Below are positions 28,707 through 36,887 of a stretch of 64,000 nt of DNA, in pieces. Made by a program: the position numbers and the translations under genes. Within the stretch, counting starts at the first letter, position 1; each line of letters begins with the position of its first letter. The stretch lies in contig JADQCE010000003.1 of assembly GCA_016278265.1 (NCBI GenBank), positions 62,001 to 126,000 of the forward strand, in the 5' to 3' direction. Source of the DNA: Halothiobacillus sp. (GTDB taxonomy: Bacteria > Pseudomonadota > Gammaproteobacteria > Halothiobacillales > Halothiobacillaceae). Below the pieces are notes generated by a model. That model saw nothing but the letters and a program-made list of their open reading frames with translations, did no database searches and was not told the DNA's origin.

Positions 28707-29171
28707 ATGCAGGGTTTCCGCCTGGGACAACCGATCCACCACGTCGTCAGGGGGCTGGAGCTGTTCGGCCTGGCAGTGATCCTGATCGCCACTTTTGTCG
28801 CCGCCGGGCAGGATGTCGCCGAGATGATCGCCGCCCGACGCGTGACGCTCGCCGACCTGTTGCTGTTGTTTCTGTACCTCGAGGTACTGGCGATGATCGG
28901 CGCCTATCTGCAGACCGGTCGCCTGCCAATTCGCTTCCCGATCTACATCGGAATCATCGCGCTGGCGCGCTACCTGGTGCTCGAAGTGAAGGATCTCGAG
29001 GCCTGGAAAATGCTGGCCGTCGGCGCGACCATGCTCATCCTGGCCGGCACGGTGCTGCTGTTGCGCTACGGGCACCTGAAGCTGCCCTACCCGGAAACCG
29101 AGGTCGATCCACTCGCCGGCGACGATGCCGGCAGGGACGCCCGGCGACGGGCCGAGCACGACGGTGCCTGA
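28707..29171 (+). CDS. PsiE-type phosphate-starvation-inducible membrane protein
   Basis: 154 residues with four predicted membrane segments (about 14-35, 46-66, 75-95, 103-124). The mid-section LLFLYLEVLAMIGAYL and IRFPIYIGIIALARY is characteristic of PsiE/YbjM-like proteins. The C-terminus is charged and cytosolic. ATG 28707 has GAGGAG nine bases upstream. The biochemical role of PsiE is not established. Its position beside phoU and ppk1 fits a phosphate-linked group, though it points toward the convergent phoU and has its own promoter. Confidence 0.82.
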   Translation: MQGFRLGQPIHHVVRGLELFGLAVILIATFVAAGQDVAEMIAARRVTLADLLLLFLYLEVLAMIGAYLQTGRLPIRFPIYIGIIALARYLVLEVKDLEAWKMLAVGATMLILAGTVLLLRYGHLKLPYPETEVDPLAGDDAGRDARRRAEHDGA

Positions 29172-29242
29172 ACGAATACGGGCCGGCATGTTGCCGGCCC
29201 ATTGACTGGGAATCACGCTCGCCCATCCATTGGGCGAGGCGA

Positions 29243-29965
29243 TCAGATCTGGGTGCGTTCCTTGTCGTCGCCCCGACCCTGACGGCAGACCCCCACGCCA
29301 CGCTGCTGGAAGATGACGTACTCGGCCATGTTGGCGCAGTGGTCACCGATCCGCTCGATGGCGCGCATGCAGTAGAGCATCCGCAGGCTGAGATCGCTGT
29401 TCTGCGGATTGTTCGACATGTACTCGAGCAGCACCTCGTGGACGGCGTTGTACTCGTGGTTGACGTGCGTGTCGCGGCGAATGATTTCCTCGGCGGCCAC
29501 GCAGTCCTGGCGGACGAAGGCGTCGAGCGCATCGTGGAGCATGCCCTTGACGATCCGCCCCATCACGCGAAAGTGGGTGGAGAACGCCGTCTGCTGCAGC
29601 GTCGGCCCGACTTCCTCGGCAATGCGCGCGAGCTTCTCCGACTTGTCGCCGATGCGCTCGAGATCGGTGATCGCCTTGACGATCGCCATGATCGCGCGCA
29701 GATCGCTGGCGGTAGGCGCATAGCGGGCGATGATGTGGATCGCCAACTCGTCGATGGAGGTCTCGAGGCGGTCGACCTCGTAGTCCTGTTCCATCGCCAC
29801 ACGGCCACGCTCGGCGTCGCCGTCGAGCAGGTAGGCCAGCGCATCATCGAAATGCTGTTCGGCCACCCCGCCCATGTTCATCAACAGCGAGCGCAGCGCC
29901 CCGAGATCGTCGTCGTAACGGGTCAGGGTGTGCGGCGTCAGGTTGGGCGTATCTTTGTCGCTCAT
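29243..29965 (-). CDS. phoU: Phosphate signalling protein PhoU
   Basis: 240 residues, two three-helix PhoU repeats (about 18-110 and 125-215). Each repeat holds the metal-binding E/D-rich motif: ITDLERIGDKSEK in the first and MRAIERIGDHCANMAEY in the second. PhoU links the Pst phosphate transporter to the PhoR sensor and restrains the Pho response. No pst or phoBR genes are in the window. It is divergent from ppk1 with about 170 bp between them. The C-terminal tail (GVGVCRQGRGDDKERTQI) is variable. Confidence 0.95.
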   Translation of the reverse strand: MSDKDTPNLTPHTLTRYDDDLGALRSLLMNMGGVAEQHFDDALAYLLDGDAERGRVAMEQDYEVDRLETSIDELAIHIIARYAPTASDLRAIMAIVKAITDLERIGDKSEKLARIAEEVGPTLQQTAFSTHFRVMGRIVKGMLHDALDAFVRQDCVAAEEIIRRDTHVNHEYNAVHEVLLEYMSNNPQNSDLSLRMLYCMRAIERIGDHCANMAEYVIFQQRGVGVCRQGRGDDKERTQI

Positions 29966-30135
29966 TTACTCAATATCTCCTTAAGGCGGCTTGTCTCGAC
30001 CCGGTTGCTAGGGTTTACTCGTGGCATGGTGGCTTAACGAGCCTGTCATGCCTGTCGGGCAGACTGGACGACCCGCAGCATGCGGGGTTGGCCGCCCAAA
30101 TACGCGTACTCTAACCGACTTTACGTTGCGAAATA

Positions 30136-32211
30136 ATGACAAACACCGACGAGCTCCCCCTGCCGTTCATCAATCGCGAACTGAGCCTGCTCGGTTTCAA
30201 CCGCCGCGTGCTCGAGATGGCACAGGACCGCAACGTCCCGCTGCTCGAACGGCTCAAGTTCCTCTGCATTTCCTCCGCCAACCTCGACGAATTCTTCGAG
30301 GTCCGCGTCGGCACGCTTACCCAGCAGATTCGCGCCGGCATCAGCCGGCAGGACGACGCCGGGCTTTCCCCGCAGACCCAGCTGGACCTGGTGCTGGAAC
30401 AGGCGCATGCCCTGGTCCACGACCAGTACGAGACGCTCAACCGAGAGGTCATCCCGGCGCTGGCCAAGGAGAACATCCATTTCCTGCGCCGCACCCACTG
30501 GACCGAGGCGCAGGCGCTGTGGGTCAAGCAATACTTCCGCCGCGAGTTGCTGCCGCTGCTGACCCCGCTGGGACTCGATCCGTCGCATCCCTTCCCACGG
30601 ATTCTCAACAAGTCGCTCAACTTCATCGTCTCGCTGGAGGGCAACGATGACTTCGGTCGCGAGGCGTGGCTGGCGATCGTGCAGGCGCCGCGCGCCCTGC
30701 CGCGCATCATCCAGATGGCCGAGGAAGCCGCCGAGGGGCCGGCCGCCTTCGTCTTCCTCAGCTCGATCATCCACGCCCATGTCCATGAACTGTTCCCCGG
30801 GATGACCGTCACCGGCTGCTACCAGTTCCGCGTGACGCGCAACAGCGATCTCTCGGTGGACGTCGACGACGATGACGATCTGCTGCAGACCTTGCAGGGC
30901 GGCCTGTTCGAGCGAAACTACGGCGATGCCCTGCGACTCGAGGTGGCCGACAACTGCCCGGCGGACATGATCGATTTTCTCTGCGAGCGCTTCGCCCTCG
31001 ACGACCGCCAGGTGTTCCAGGTCCACGGCCCGGTCAATCTGCACCGATTGATGGCCCTGCCCAACCTGATCGACCGCCCCGAGCTCAAGGACCCGCCGTT
31101 CACGCCGCGCCTCGAGGCGGATTTCGATCCGGATCGCAATATCTTCGAGACCATCGAGCAGCAGGGCAGCGTGCTGTTGCACCACCCGTACCAGTCGTTC
31201 ATGCCGGTGGTGGAATTCATTCGCCAGGCGGCCACCGACCCGCGGGTGGTGGCGATCAAGATGACGCTGTATCGCACCGGCAAGGACTCCGCGATCGTCG
31301 ACGCCCTCGAGGCGGCGGCGCGCGCCGGCAAGGAGGTCACCGCGGTGGTCGAGCTGCGGGCACGCTTCGACGAGGAAGCGAACATCAACATCACCACCCG
31401 GTTACAGAAGGCCGGCGCCTACGTCGCCTACGGCATCGTCGGTTACAAGACCCACGCCAAGATGGCGCTGGTGGTCCGCCGCGACGGCAATCGCCTCAAG
31501 CGATTCGTCCACCTGGGCACCGGCAACTACCACCCCGGCACCGCGCGGCTGTACACCGATTTCGGCCTGATGACCGACGACCGCTTCGTCGGCGAGGACG
31601 TCAACAAGCTGTTCATGCAGCTGACCGGCCTGGGCCGCGGCATCCGCCTCAAGCGCCTGCTGCAGTCGCCGTTCACCCTGCACGACGGCATGCTCGAGCG
31701 CATTCGACGCGAGACGGCACATGCCCGCAATGGCCGGCCGGCACGCATCCGCGCCAAGATGAACGCCCTGATCGAGAAACGCGTGATCGAGGCGCTCTAC
31801 GAGGCCTCGCAGGCCGGGGTGACCATCGAGCTGGTGGTCCGCGGGGTCTGCTGCCTCAAGCCGGGCATCCCGGGTGTGTCCGAGAACATCCATGTCCGCT
31901 CGGTAATGGGGCGGTTCCTGGAACACCCGCGCGTGTTCTATTTCCAAAACGACGGCGAGGAGGAACTGTTCCTCTCGAGTGCCGACTGGATGCCGCGCAA
32001 CTTCTTCGCCCGGGTGGAGACCGCCTTCCCGGTCGACACCCCGGACATCCGCGCCCGGGTGATCGACGAGGCGTTCGACCGCTATCTGGCCGACAACACC
32101 GGGGCCTGGGAACTCACCGCGGCGGGCGAGTACCGCCGCATCACCCCGGCCAAGGGCGAGAAACCGTTCAATGCCCAGCAATCGCTGATCACCGACCTGG
32201 GTAAGGCCTGA
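30136..32211 (+). CDS. ppk1: Polyphosphate kinase 1
   Basis: 691 residues, the usual Ppk1 length. It makes and degrades polyphosphate with ATP/ADP at the inner membrane. The N-terminal helical domain begins PFINRELSLLGFNRRVLEMA. The catalytic C-terminal phospholipase-D-like domains contain YKTHAKMALVV, with the autophosphorylated histidine, and LGTGNYHPGTARLYTDFGL. The C-terminal half also has FLSSADWMPRN, as in the family. The divergent phoU and nearby psiE-type gene suggest phosphate-linked control. The only pho-box-like sequence between phoU and ppk1 has the wrong spacing. Confidence 0.96.
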   Translation: MTNTDELPLPFINRELSLLGFNRRVLEMAQDRNVPLLERLKFLCISSANLDEFFEVRVGTLTQQIRAGISRQDDAGLSPQTQLDLVLEQAHALVHDQYETLNREVIPALAKENIHFLRRTHWTEAQALWVKQYFRRELLPLLTPLGLDPSHPFPRILNKSLNFIVSLEGNDDFGREAWLAIVQAPRALPRIIQMAEEAAEGPAAFVFLSSIIHAHVHELFPGMTVTGCYQFRVTRNSDLSVDVDDDDDLLQTLQGGLFERNYGDALRLEVADNCPADMIDFLCERFALDDRQVFQVHGPVNLHRLMALPNLIDRPELKDPPFTPRLEADFDPDRNIFETIEQQGSVLLHHPYQSFMPVVEFIRQAATDPRVVAIKMTLYRTGKDSAIVDALEAAARAGKEVTAVVELRARFDEEANINITTRLQKAGAYVAYGIVGYKTHAKMALVVRRDGNRLKRFVHLGTGNYHPGTARLYTDFGLMTDDRFVGEDVNKLFMQLTGLGRGIRLKRLLQSPFTLHDGMLERIRRETAHARNGRPARIRAKMNALIEKRVIEALYEASQAGVTIELVVRGVCCLKPGIPGVSENIHVRSVMGRFLEHPRVFYFQNDGEEELFLSSADWMPRNFFARVETAFPVDTPDIRARVIDEAFDRYLADNTGAWELTAAGEYRRITPAKGEKPFNAQQSLITDLGKA

Positions 32212-32337
32212 GCGAGCCGATGTGGCTGACGGCTGAGCATGCGCCAGCCGACCGCTCACCCCTTACGCCCGCTGGACGGCCGATTGGCATGCGATACTGT
32301 CGGCCGTCGTCATCCCGATCACGGTAACCGTCCGCCC

Positions 32338-32601
32338 ATGCTCAAGCTGCTGTTCTGGCTCATCATCGCCCTGGTCATCGGGCTGTTCTTCGCCATCCGC
32401 CAGGCCAATCGTCTGCGCGCGGAACAACAGGACGACTCGCCCCAGACCCGATCGCTGGAATCCGTGCGCTGCGCCCAGTGCGGGGTGTTCGTGCCCGAGG
32501 ACAAGGCGGTGCGCCGCGACGGGCAGGATTTCTGCAGCTGGGAACACGCCGACGCTTGGGCCCAGGCCTCGGCCGACGAACGGCACCGGGAGCAGGAATG
32601 A
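32338..32601 (+). CDS. PP0621-family small membrane protein
   Basis: 87 residues. One N-terminal membrane helix (about 2-20, LLFWLIIALVIGLFFAI), then a cytosolic part with cysteines C45 and C48 (CAQCGVFVP) and later FCSWEHADAW. This is a small zinc-ribbon-like pattern. Such proteins are regularly found directly upstream of pilS and have no assigned function. Its TGA overlaps the pilS ATG (ATGA at 32598-32601), so translation is coupled. Confidence 0.85.
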   Translation: MLKLLFWLIIALVIGLFFAIRQANRLRAEQQDDSPQTRSLESVRCAQCGVFVPEDKAVRRDGQDFCSWEHADAWAQASADERHREQE

Positions 32602-34223
32602 TCCAACCGGCCGGCACGGAGAACTGGCGCGGGCTGCGCCTCGCCAACGCCTACCGCCTGCTGCTGGCCCTCGCCCTGACCGCCGCGGCGCTGACCGATC
32701 GCGGCCCGGCGGTCTTCGGCCAGGCCGATGCCTCACTGTTCATGCTCACCGCCTGGACCTACCTGTTCCTGGCGATGGCCTTCGAGTGGCTGCTGGAACT
32801 GCGCATCCTGCCGTTCCACCCGCAGGTCCACCTGCACACCGCAGGCGATCTCGCCTGCCTGATGCTGATCGCCCACGCCTCGGGCGGGCCGGAAGGGCCG
32901 ATCGCACTGGCCTTGGTGATTGCCATCGGCATCGCGGCGGTACTACATGGCGGAGGCGCGGCGATCGGCTACGCCGCAATCGGCGTGCTGCTGGTGCTGG
33001 GCGAGGCAATCTACGCCTCGTGGACCCAGGCGGACGCCAACCACCTGACCAACTCGGGCTTTCTCGGCGCCGCCCTGCTGCTGATTACCGTGCTGGTGAT
33101 TGCCTTCGAGCGCCGCGCGGCCATCTGGGAACACCAGAGCCACGCCCGCGAGCGCGAGGTGCGCTACCTTTCCGAACTGGCCTTGCGGGTCATCGAGCAG
33201 ACCGACAACGGCATCATCGTCTCCGACCCTGACGGAAGGATCGAGTACATCAATGCCGCCGCGCGCCAGATGCTCGGCAAGCGCGAGGCGGGCAGCGAGG
33301 TGGGCGATCACCGCCTGCCGGACCTGCACCCTGGCGTCTGCGATGCCCTGCGGGCCTGGCATGCCGGCAGCGGGGGGCAGCAGCAGGACTTCGACCAGCC
33401 GCGCCGCCTGCGCGCGCAGTTCCACCGCATCGAGACCGCGCTGGGTCCACGCGCCCTGATCGTGCTGCTGGACCTGTCGGCCGAGGACGAGCGGGTGCGG
33501 CGCGACAAGCTCGCCGCGCTGGGCCGACTGATCGCCTCGATCGCCCACGAGGTGCGCAACCCGCTCTCCTCGATCCGCCAGGCCGCCGAGCTGCTACCGG
33601 AATCCGACACCCCGGAAGAACGCGAGCAACTAACCGAGATCATCACGCGCCACAGCGACCGCATCAATCGACTGGTCGAGGACGTGCTCGGCGCGGCCCG
33701 CGCCCCCGCGGTGCATGCCCAGAAGGTGGACCTGGTCGATTGGCTGGCGCGATTTGCCGACCGGCGCCGCGAGGCCTGGCAGGCCGCTGGCGAAACGTTC
33801 ACGATCCGACTGGATGCCGATGTGGAGCAGGCTCCGGCCCGGGTCGACACCACCCACCTCTGGCAGGTGATGGACAATCTCTGTGACAATGCCGAACGCC
33901 ATGGGCGCCCCGCGGATGGGCACCTGGCGATCCGGCTGCGGGTAACCGCGGCGGCCGGGCAACGCTGGCAGCTCCAGCTTTGCGACAACGGCCCGCGCAT
34001 CCCGGCATCCGAGCGCGATGCCCTGTTCGAGCCGTTCTACACCACGCATTCACAGGGAACCGGCCTGGGCCTGTTCGTCTCTCGCGAACTGGCGTTGGCC
34101 AACCGCGGTGAACTGATGCTGGTCGAGCCCACCGTCACCGACGAAGCGGGCAACTGCTTCCGGCTGTGCCTGCCCATGGCGGATGGGACGGCCGAGCCGG
34201 CAACGACACAAGCAAGGGAATGA
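32598..34223 (+). CDS. pilS: Sensor histidine kinase PilS
   Basis: 541 residues. Six predicted N-terminal membrane helices (about 15-170), a short PAS domain (about 195-290; VIEQTDNGIIVSDPDGRIEYIN), and the HisKA domain with the phospho-acceptor histidine in IASIAHEVRNPLSS. The HATPase domain follows, with N-box DNLCDNAERHG and G-boxes CDNGPRIP and GTGLGLF. This matches PilS, which with PilR controls pilin transcription through sigma-54. The start overlaps the PP0621 stop. No pilin genes are in the window. The pilR start follows five bases after the pilS stop. Confidence 0.92.
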   Translation: MIQPAGTENWRGLRLANAYRLLLALALTAAALTDRGPAVFGQADASLFMLTAWTYLFLAMAFEWLLELRILPFHPQVHLHTAGDLACLMLIAHASGGPEGPIALALVIAIGIAAVLHGGGAAIGYAAIGVLLVLGEAIYASWTQADANHLTNSGFLGAALLLITVLVIAFERRAAIWEHQSHAREREVRYLSELALRVIEQTDNGIIVSDPDGRIEYINAAARQMLGKREAGSEVGDHRLPDLHPGVCDALRAWHAGSGGQQQDFDQPRRLRAQFHRIETALGPRALIVLLDLSAEDERVRRDKLAALGRLIASIAHEVRNPLSSIRQAAELLPESDTPEEREQLTEIITRHSDRINRLVEDVLGAARAPAVHAQKVDLVDWLARFADRRREAWQAAGETFTIRLDADVEQAPARVDTTHLWQVMDNLCDNAERHGRPADGHLAIRLRVTAAAGQRWQLQLCDNGPRIPASERDALFEPFYTTHSQGTGLGLFVSRELALANRGELMLVEPTVTDEAGNCFRLCLPMADGTAEPATTQARE

Positions 34224-34227
34224 AAAG

Positions 34228-35577
34228 ATGGCGTACTGCCTGATCGTGGACGACGAGCCGGATATCCGCACGCTGGTCGCCCTGTTCATGAAACGCGAAG
34301 GCGTGCCCACACTCGAGGCCGCCGACCTGGCCGAGGCCCGCGAGCAGCTCGACCGTCACGGCGAGGAGATCGACCTGTGTCTCGCCGACATGCGCCTGCC
34401 CGACGGCAACGGCCTGGACCTGGTCGACGAGATCCGCCGCCAGCGCCCCGACCTGCCGGTGGCGGTGATCACCGCGCATGGCCAGGTGGAGGCCGCCGTG
34501 CGCGCACTCAAGGCCGGCGCCTTCGACTTCATCAACAAGCCGATCGAACACGACACCCTGCGGCGCCTGCTGCGGGATGCCCGCAACCTGCAGCCCGGCC
34601 AACCGACGGCCAACGTCCCCGCCGAGGCGGAGGGCAGTGACTCGCCCCTGATCGGCCAGTCGCGCGCCATGCGTCAACTGCGCGAGATGATCGGCCGCCT
34701 GGCCCGCTCACAGGCGCCAATCTTCATCCAGGGCGAGTCCGGCACCGGCAAGGAACTGGTCGCCCGCGAGATCCACACCCACAGCAGTCGCGCGGGCGGA
34801 CCGTTCGTGCCGGTCAACTGCGGCGCGATCCCCGGCGAGCTGATCGAGTCCGAGCTGTTCGGCCACCATAAGGGATCGTTCACCGGGGCGACCCGCGACA
34901 AGCCCGGCCTGTTCCGGGCGGCCGAGGGTGGCACGCTGTTTCTCGACGAGATTGCCGAACTGCCGCTGCCGCTGCAGGTCAGCCTGCTGCGGGTGCTGCA
35001 GGAACGCCGCGTGCGGCCGGTGGGTGGCACCGAGGAGGTGCCCATCGACGTGCGGATCGTCTCGGCCTCGCACCAGGACCTCAACCAGGCGGTGACCGAG
35101 GGTCGATTCCGCCAGGACCTGTTCTTTCGCCTGAACGTCATCGGCCTGCGCGTGCCGCCGCTGCGCGAACGACTCGACGACCTGCCGGCGCTGGCTGAAG
35201 CGATCGTCGCGCGGCTGGCTGCCCGCGACCATCGCCCGGTACCGAGCATCGATCCCGCCGTGCTGCAGACCCTGGCCAGCCAGACTTTCCCGGGCAACGT
35301 GCGGGAACTGGAAAACCTGCTGGAACGCGCCATGGCCCTGACCGACGGCGAGCGGATCACCGAGGAGGCGGTCGCGCCGCATCCGATGATGACCGGCGAG
35401 GAGGAACCCTCCTCGACCCTGGGTGCCTGCCCCGGCTTCATCCCGGAGACCGACGAGCAGCACGACGTGCTTGCCGCCTTGCAGCAGACCCGCTGGAATC
35501 GCAGCGAGGCCGCCCGTCGGCTGGGCATGACCCTGCGCCAGTTACGCTACCGGCTGCAGAAGTGGGGGGTCGAATAA
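34228..35577 (+). CDS. pilR: Sigma-54-dependent response regulator PilR
   Basis: 449 residues. Receiver domain (about 1-120) with the acidic pocket VDDEPD and phospho-acceptor aspartate in LADMRLPDG. AAA+ sigma-54 activation domain (about 140-375) with Walker A GESGTGKE and Walker B LFLDEIAEL. The sigma-54 contact loop reads GSFTGA, a tolerated variant of GAFTGA. A Fis-type helix-turn-helix lies at the C-terminus (NRSEAARRLGMTLRQLRYRL). ATG 34228 (MAYCLIVDD) has a purine-rich stretch, AAGGGAATGAAAAG, upstream. Partner of the adjacent PilS. Confidence 0.94.
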   Translation: MAYCLIVDDEPDIRTLVALFMKREGVPTLEAADLAEAREQLDRHGEEIDLCLADMRLPDGNGLDLVDEIRRQRPDLPVAVITAHGQVEAAVRALKAGAFDFINKPIEHDTLRRLLRDARNLQPGQPTANVPAEAEGSDSPLIGQSRAMRQLREMIGRLARSQAPIFIQGESGTGKELVAREIHTHSSRAGGPFVPVNCGAIPGELIESELFGHHKGSFTGATRDKPGLFRAAEGGTLFLDEIAELPLPLQVSLLRVLQERRVRPVGGTEEVPIDVRIVSASHQDLNQAVTEGRFRQDLFFRLNVIGLRVPPLRERLDDLPALAEAIVARLAARDHRPVPSIDPAVLQTLASQTFPGNVRELENLLERAMALTDGERITEEAVAPHPMMTGEEEPSSTLGACPGFIPETDEQHDVLAALQQTRWNRSEAARRLGMTLRQLRYRLQKWGVE

Positions 35578-35591
35578 AGAAGGGCAGAAAA

Positions 35592-35651
35592 CAGAAGTCA
35601 GATGGTCAGAAAGACAACCTCTGATCTCTCAACTCTCACCTCTGATTTCTT
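35592..35651. repeat. Imperfect inverted repeat of degenerate CTCTGATCT-like units
   Basis: Left arm begins AGAAGTCAGATGGTCAG and the right arm TCTCACCTCTGATTTCTT; each is also an array of decayed 6-9-bp units. It sits between the convergent pilR and sixA genes and could form a long hairpin that ends both transcripts. No strong U-tract. Confidence 0.4.
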
Positions 35652-35654
35652 GCG

Positions 35655-36161
35655 TCAATCCGCCAGCGCCCGCAACACGGCCGGCGGCAGGGCCCAGACA
35701 AGCTTGCCGGCACCGTAACCGACGGCATTGTCGAAGCGGATCAGGATCATGCCGCCCTTTTTCATCGGCATGTTGCCGGACGGGCGCCCGGCGAGCAGGC
35801 ATTCGGCCAGTTGCCCCAGGCTCGGCTCGTGCCCGACCACGGCCATGCCATCCACGCGGGGCTGCTTGCGCAGCCATTCCACTGCCGCGCCAATGGGGGC
35901 GTCCGGGGCGAACACCCCCTCCTGCTCGACCCGGCGCTGCTCGATACCCGGCGCGACGATCTCGGCGGTCTGCACGGCACGCGTGGCCGGGCTGGTTACC
36001 AGTCGCTCGATTGGCAACGCCATGGTGGTCAGGCCACGCGCCTCCATCTGCATGCGCTCGATGCCCCGCTTGGTCAGCGGGCGCTCGGTATCGGGCCCTC
36101 CCTCGCGGGCGAAGTCCTCGCGATCCTGCGCGGCGGCGTGTCGGATGATCAACAGGTCCAT
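35655..36161 (-). CDS. sixA: Phosphohistidine phosphatase SixA
   Basis: 168-residue histidine-phosphatase-superfamily protein. The catalytic histidine is in LLIIRHAAAQDRED. The substrate-binding arginine is in TSPATRAVQTAE, and the second histidine in VVGHEPSLGQLAE, the SixA pattern. SixA removes phosphate from histidine phosphotransfer proteins (ArcB-HPt, PTS). Somewhat longer than the E. coli protein owing to a longer C-terminus. ATG 36161 (MDLLII) is chosen; ten upstream in-frame codons lack support. It is divergent from the FHA-kinase genes, which suggests a wider signalling cluster. Confidence 0.88.
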   Translation of the reverse strand: MDLLIIRHAAAQDREDFAREGGPDTERPLTKRGIERMQMEARGLTTMALPIERLVTSPATRAVQTAEIVAPGIEQRRVEQEGVFAPDAPIGAAVEWLRKQPRVDGMAVVGHEPSLGQLAECLLAGRPSGNMPMKKGGMILIRFDNAVGYGAGKLVWALPPAVLRALAD

Positions 36162-36340
36162 GATGGGTCTCTTGGGTTTCGATAGCGGCATCCTGAAGCC
36201 GCCAAGCTACCGTATTGTGACAATGTGACTGAGGGGAGATGGACCGCGATCCGGCGGGTTGGTTCACGAGCCGGGCATCTCTGGTAACCGCGGCACTCTG
36301 GGCTATGATGGTGGCCCCAGCCACATCGCGAGGAGACGAC

Positions 36341-36880
36341 ATGGAAGGCCGCGACGCGCAGGATGCCCGCTCCACCAATACCCATCACCGCCCGAGCCGC
36401 TCGGCCGGCCCACAGGGCACCATGCTCTTCCAGGCCGACGAGATGCAGCGGCAGGCCGAGGCCGCCGAACCGCAGGGCAACGAGCGCGCCTCGGTCGCCG
36501 AACCGATTCTTGAAGGCGTCAGCGGCGGCATCGAGGGGAAGCGGTTTACCCTGCGCGCCGGCCGCCAGACCATCGGCCGGCGCGAGGACAACGACATCGT
36601 CCTCGACGAACCCAGCGTCTCCTCCTCGCACGCGTGGATCCTCAACCAGCAGGGCCACCACGTCGTCATGAACATGCTGTCCACCAACGGCACCTTCGTC
36701 AACGACCAGCGCGTGCACGAGGCCACCCTCAAGCATGGCGATCGCGTGCGGTTGGGCCAGGCGGAATTCGTCTTTCTCACCCGCGAGGCCGACGAAGGGC
36801 GGGTCGGGCCTCGCCACTGGCTGGTGGGCGCACTGCTGCTCGCGGCCATGGGGCTGGCCTTCTACCTGATCTGGAACTGA
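36341..36880 (+). CDS. FHA-domain protein with C-terminal membrane anchor
   Basis: 179 residues. A polar N-terminal 60 residues precede a forkhead-associated domain (about 62-150) with the phosphothreonine-binding motifs GRREDND, SVSSSHAWI and STNGTFVND. A C-terminal membrane helix follows (about 158-177, LVGALLLAAMGLAFYLIW), so the FHA domain faces the cytosol. AGGAGACGAC precedes ATG 36341. It lies seven bases before the Ser/Thr kinase start and is the likely phospho-dependent partner of that kinase. Confidence 0.88.
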   Translation: MEGRDAQDARSTNTHHRPSRSAGPQGTMLFQADEMQRQAEAAEPQGNERASVAEPILEGVSGGIEGKRFTLRAGRQTIGRREDNDIVLDEPSVSSSHAWILNQQGHHVVMNMLSTNGTFVNDQRVHEATLKHGDRVRLGQAEFVFLTREADEGRVGPRHWLVGALLLAAMGLAFYLIWN

Positions 36881-36887
36881 GCCGGCC

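Noticed and set aside
30043-30058. Pho box between phoU and ppk1
   Set aside because: Two CTGTC units occur, but they are nine instead of eleven bases apart and the second is poorly matched.
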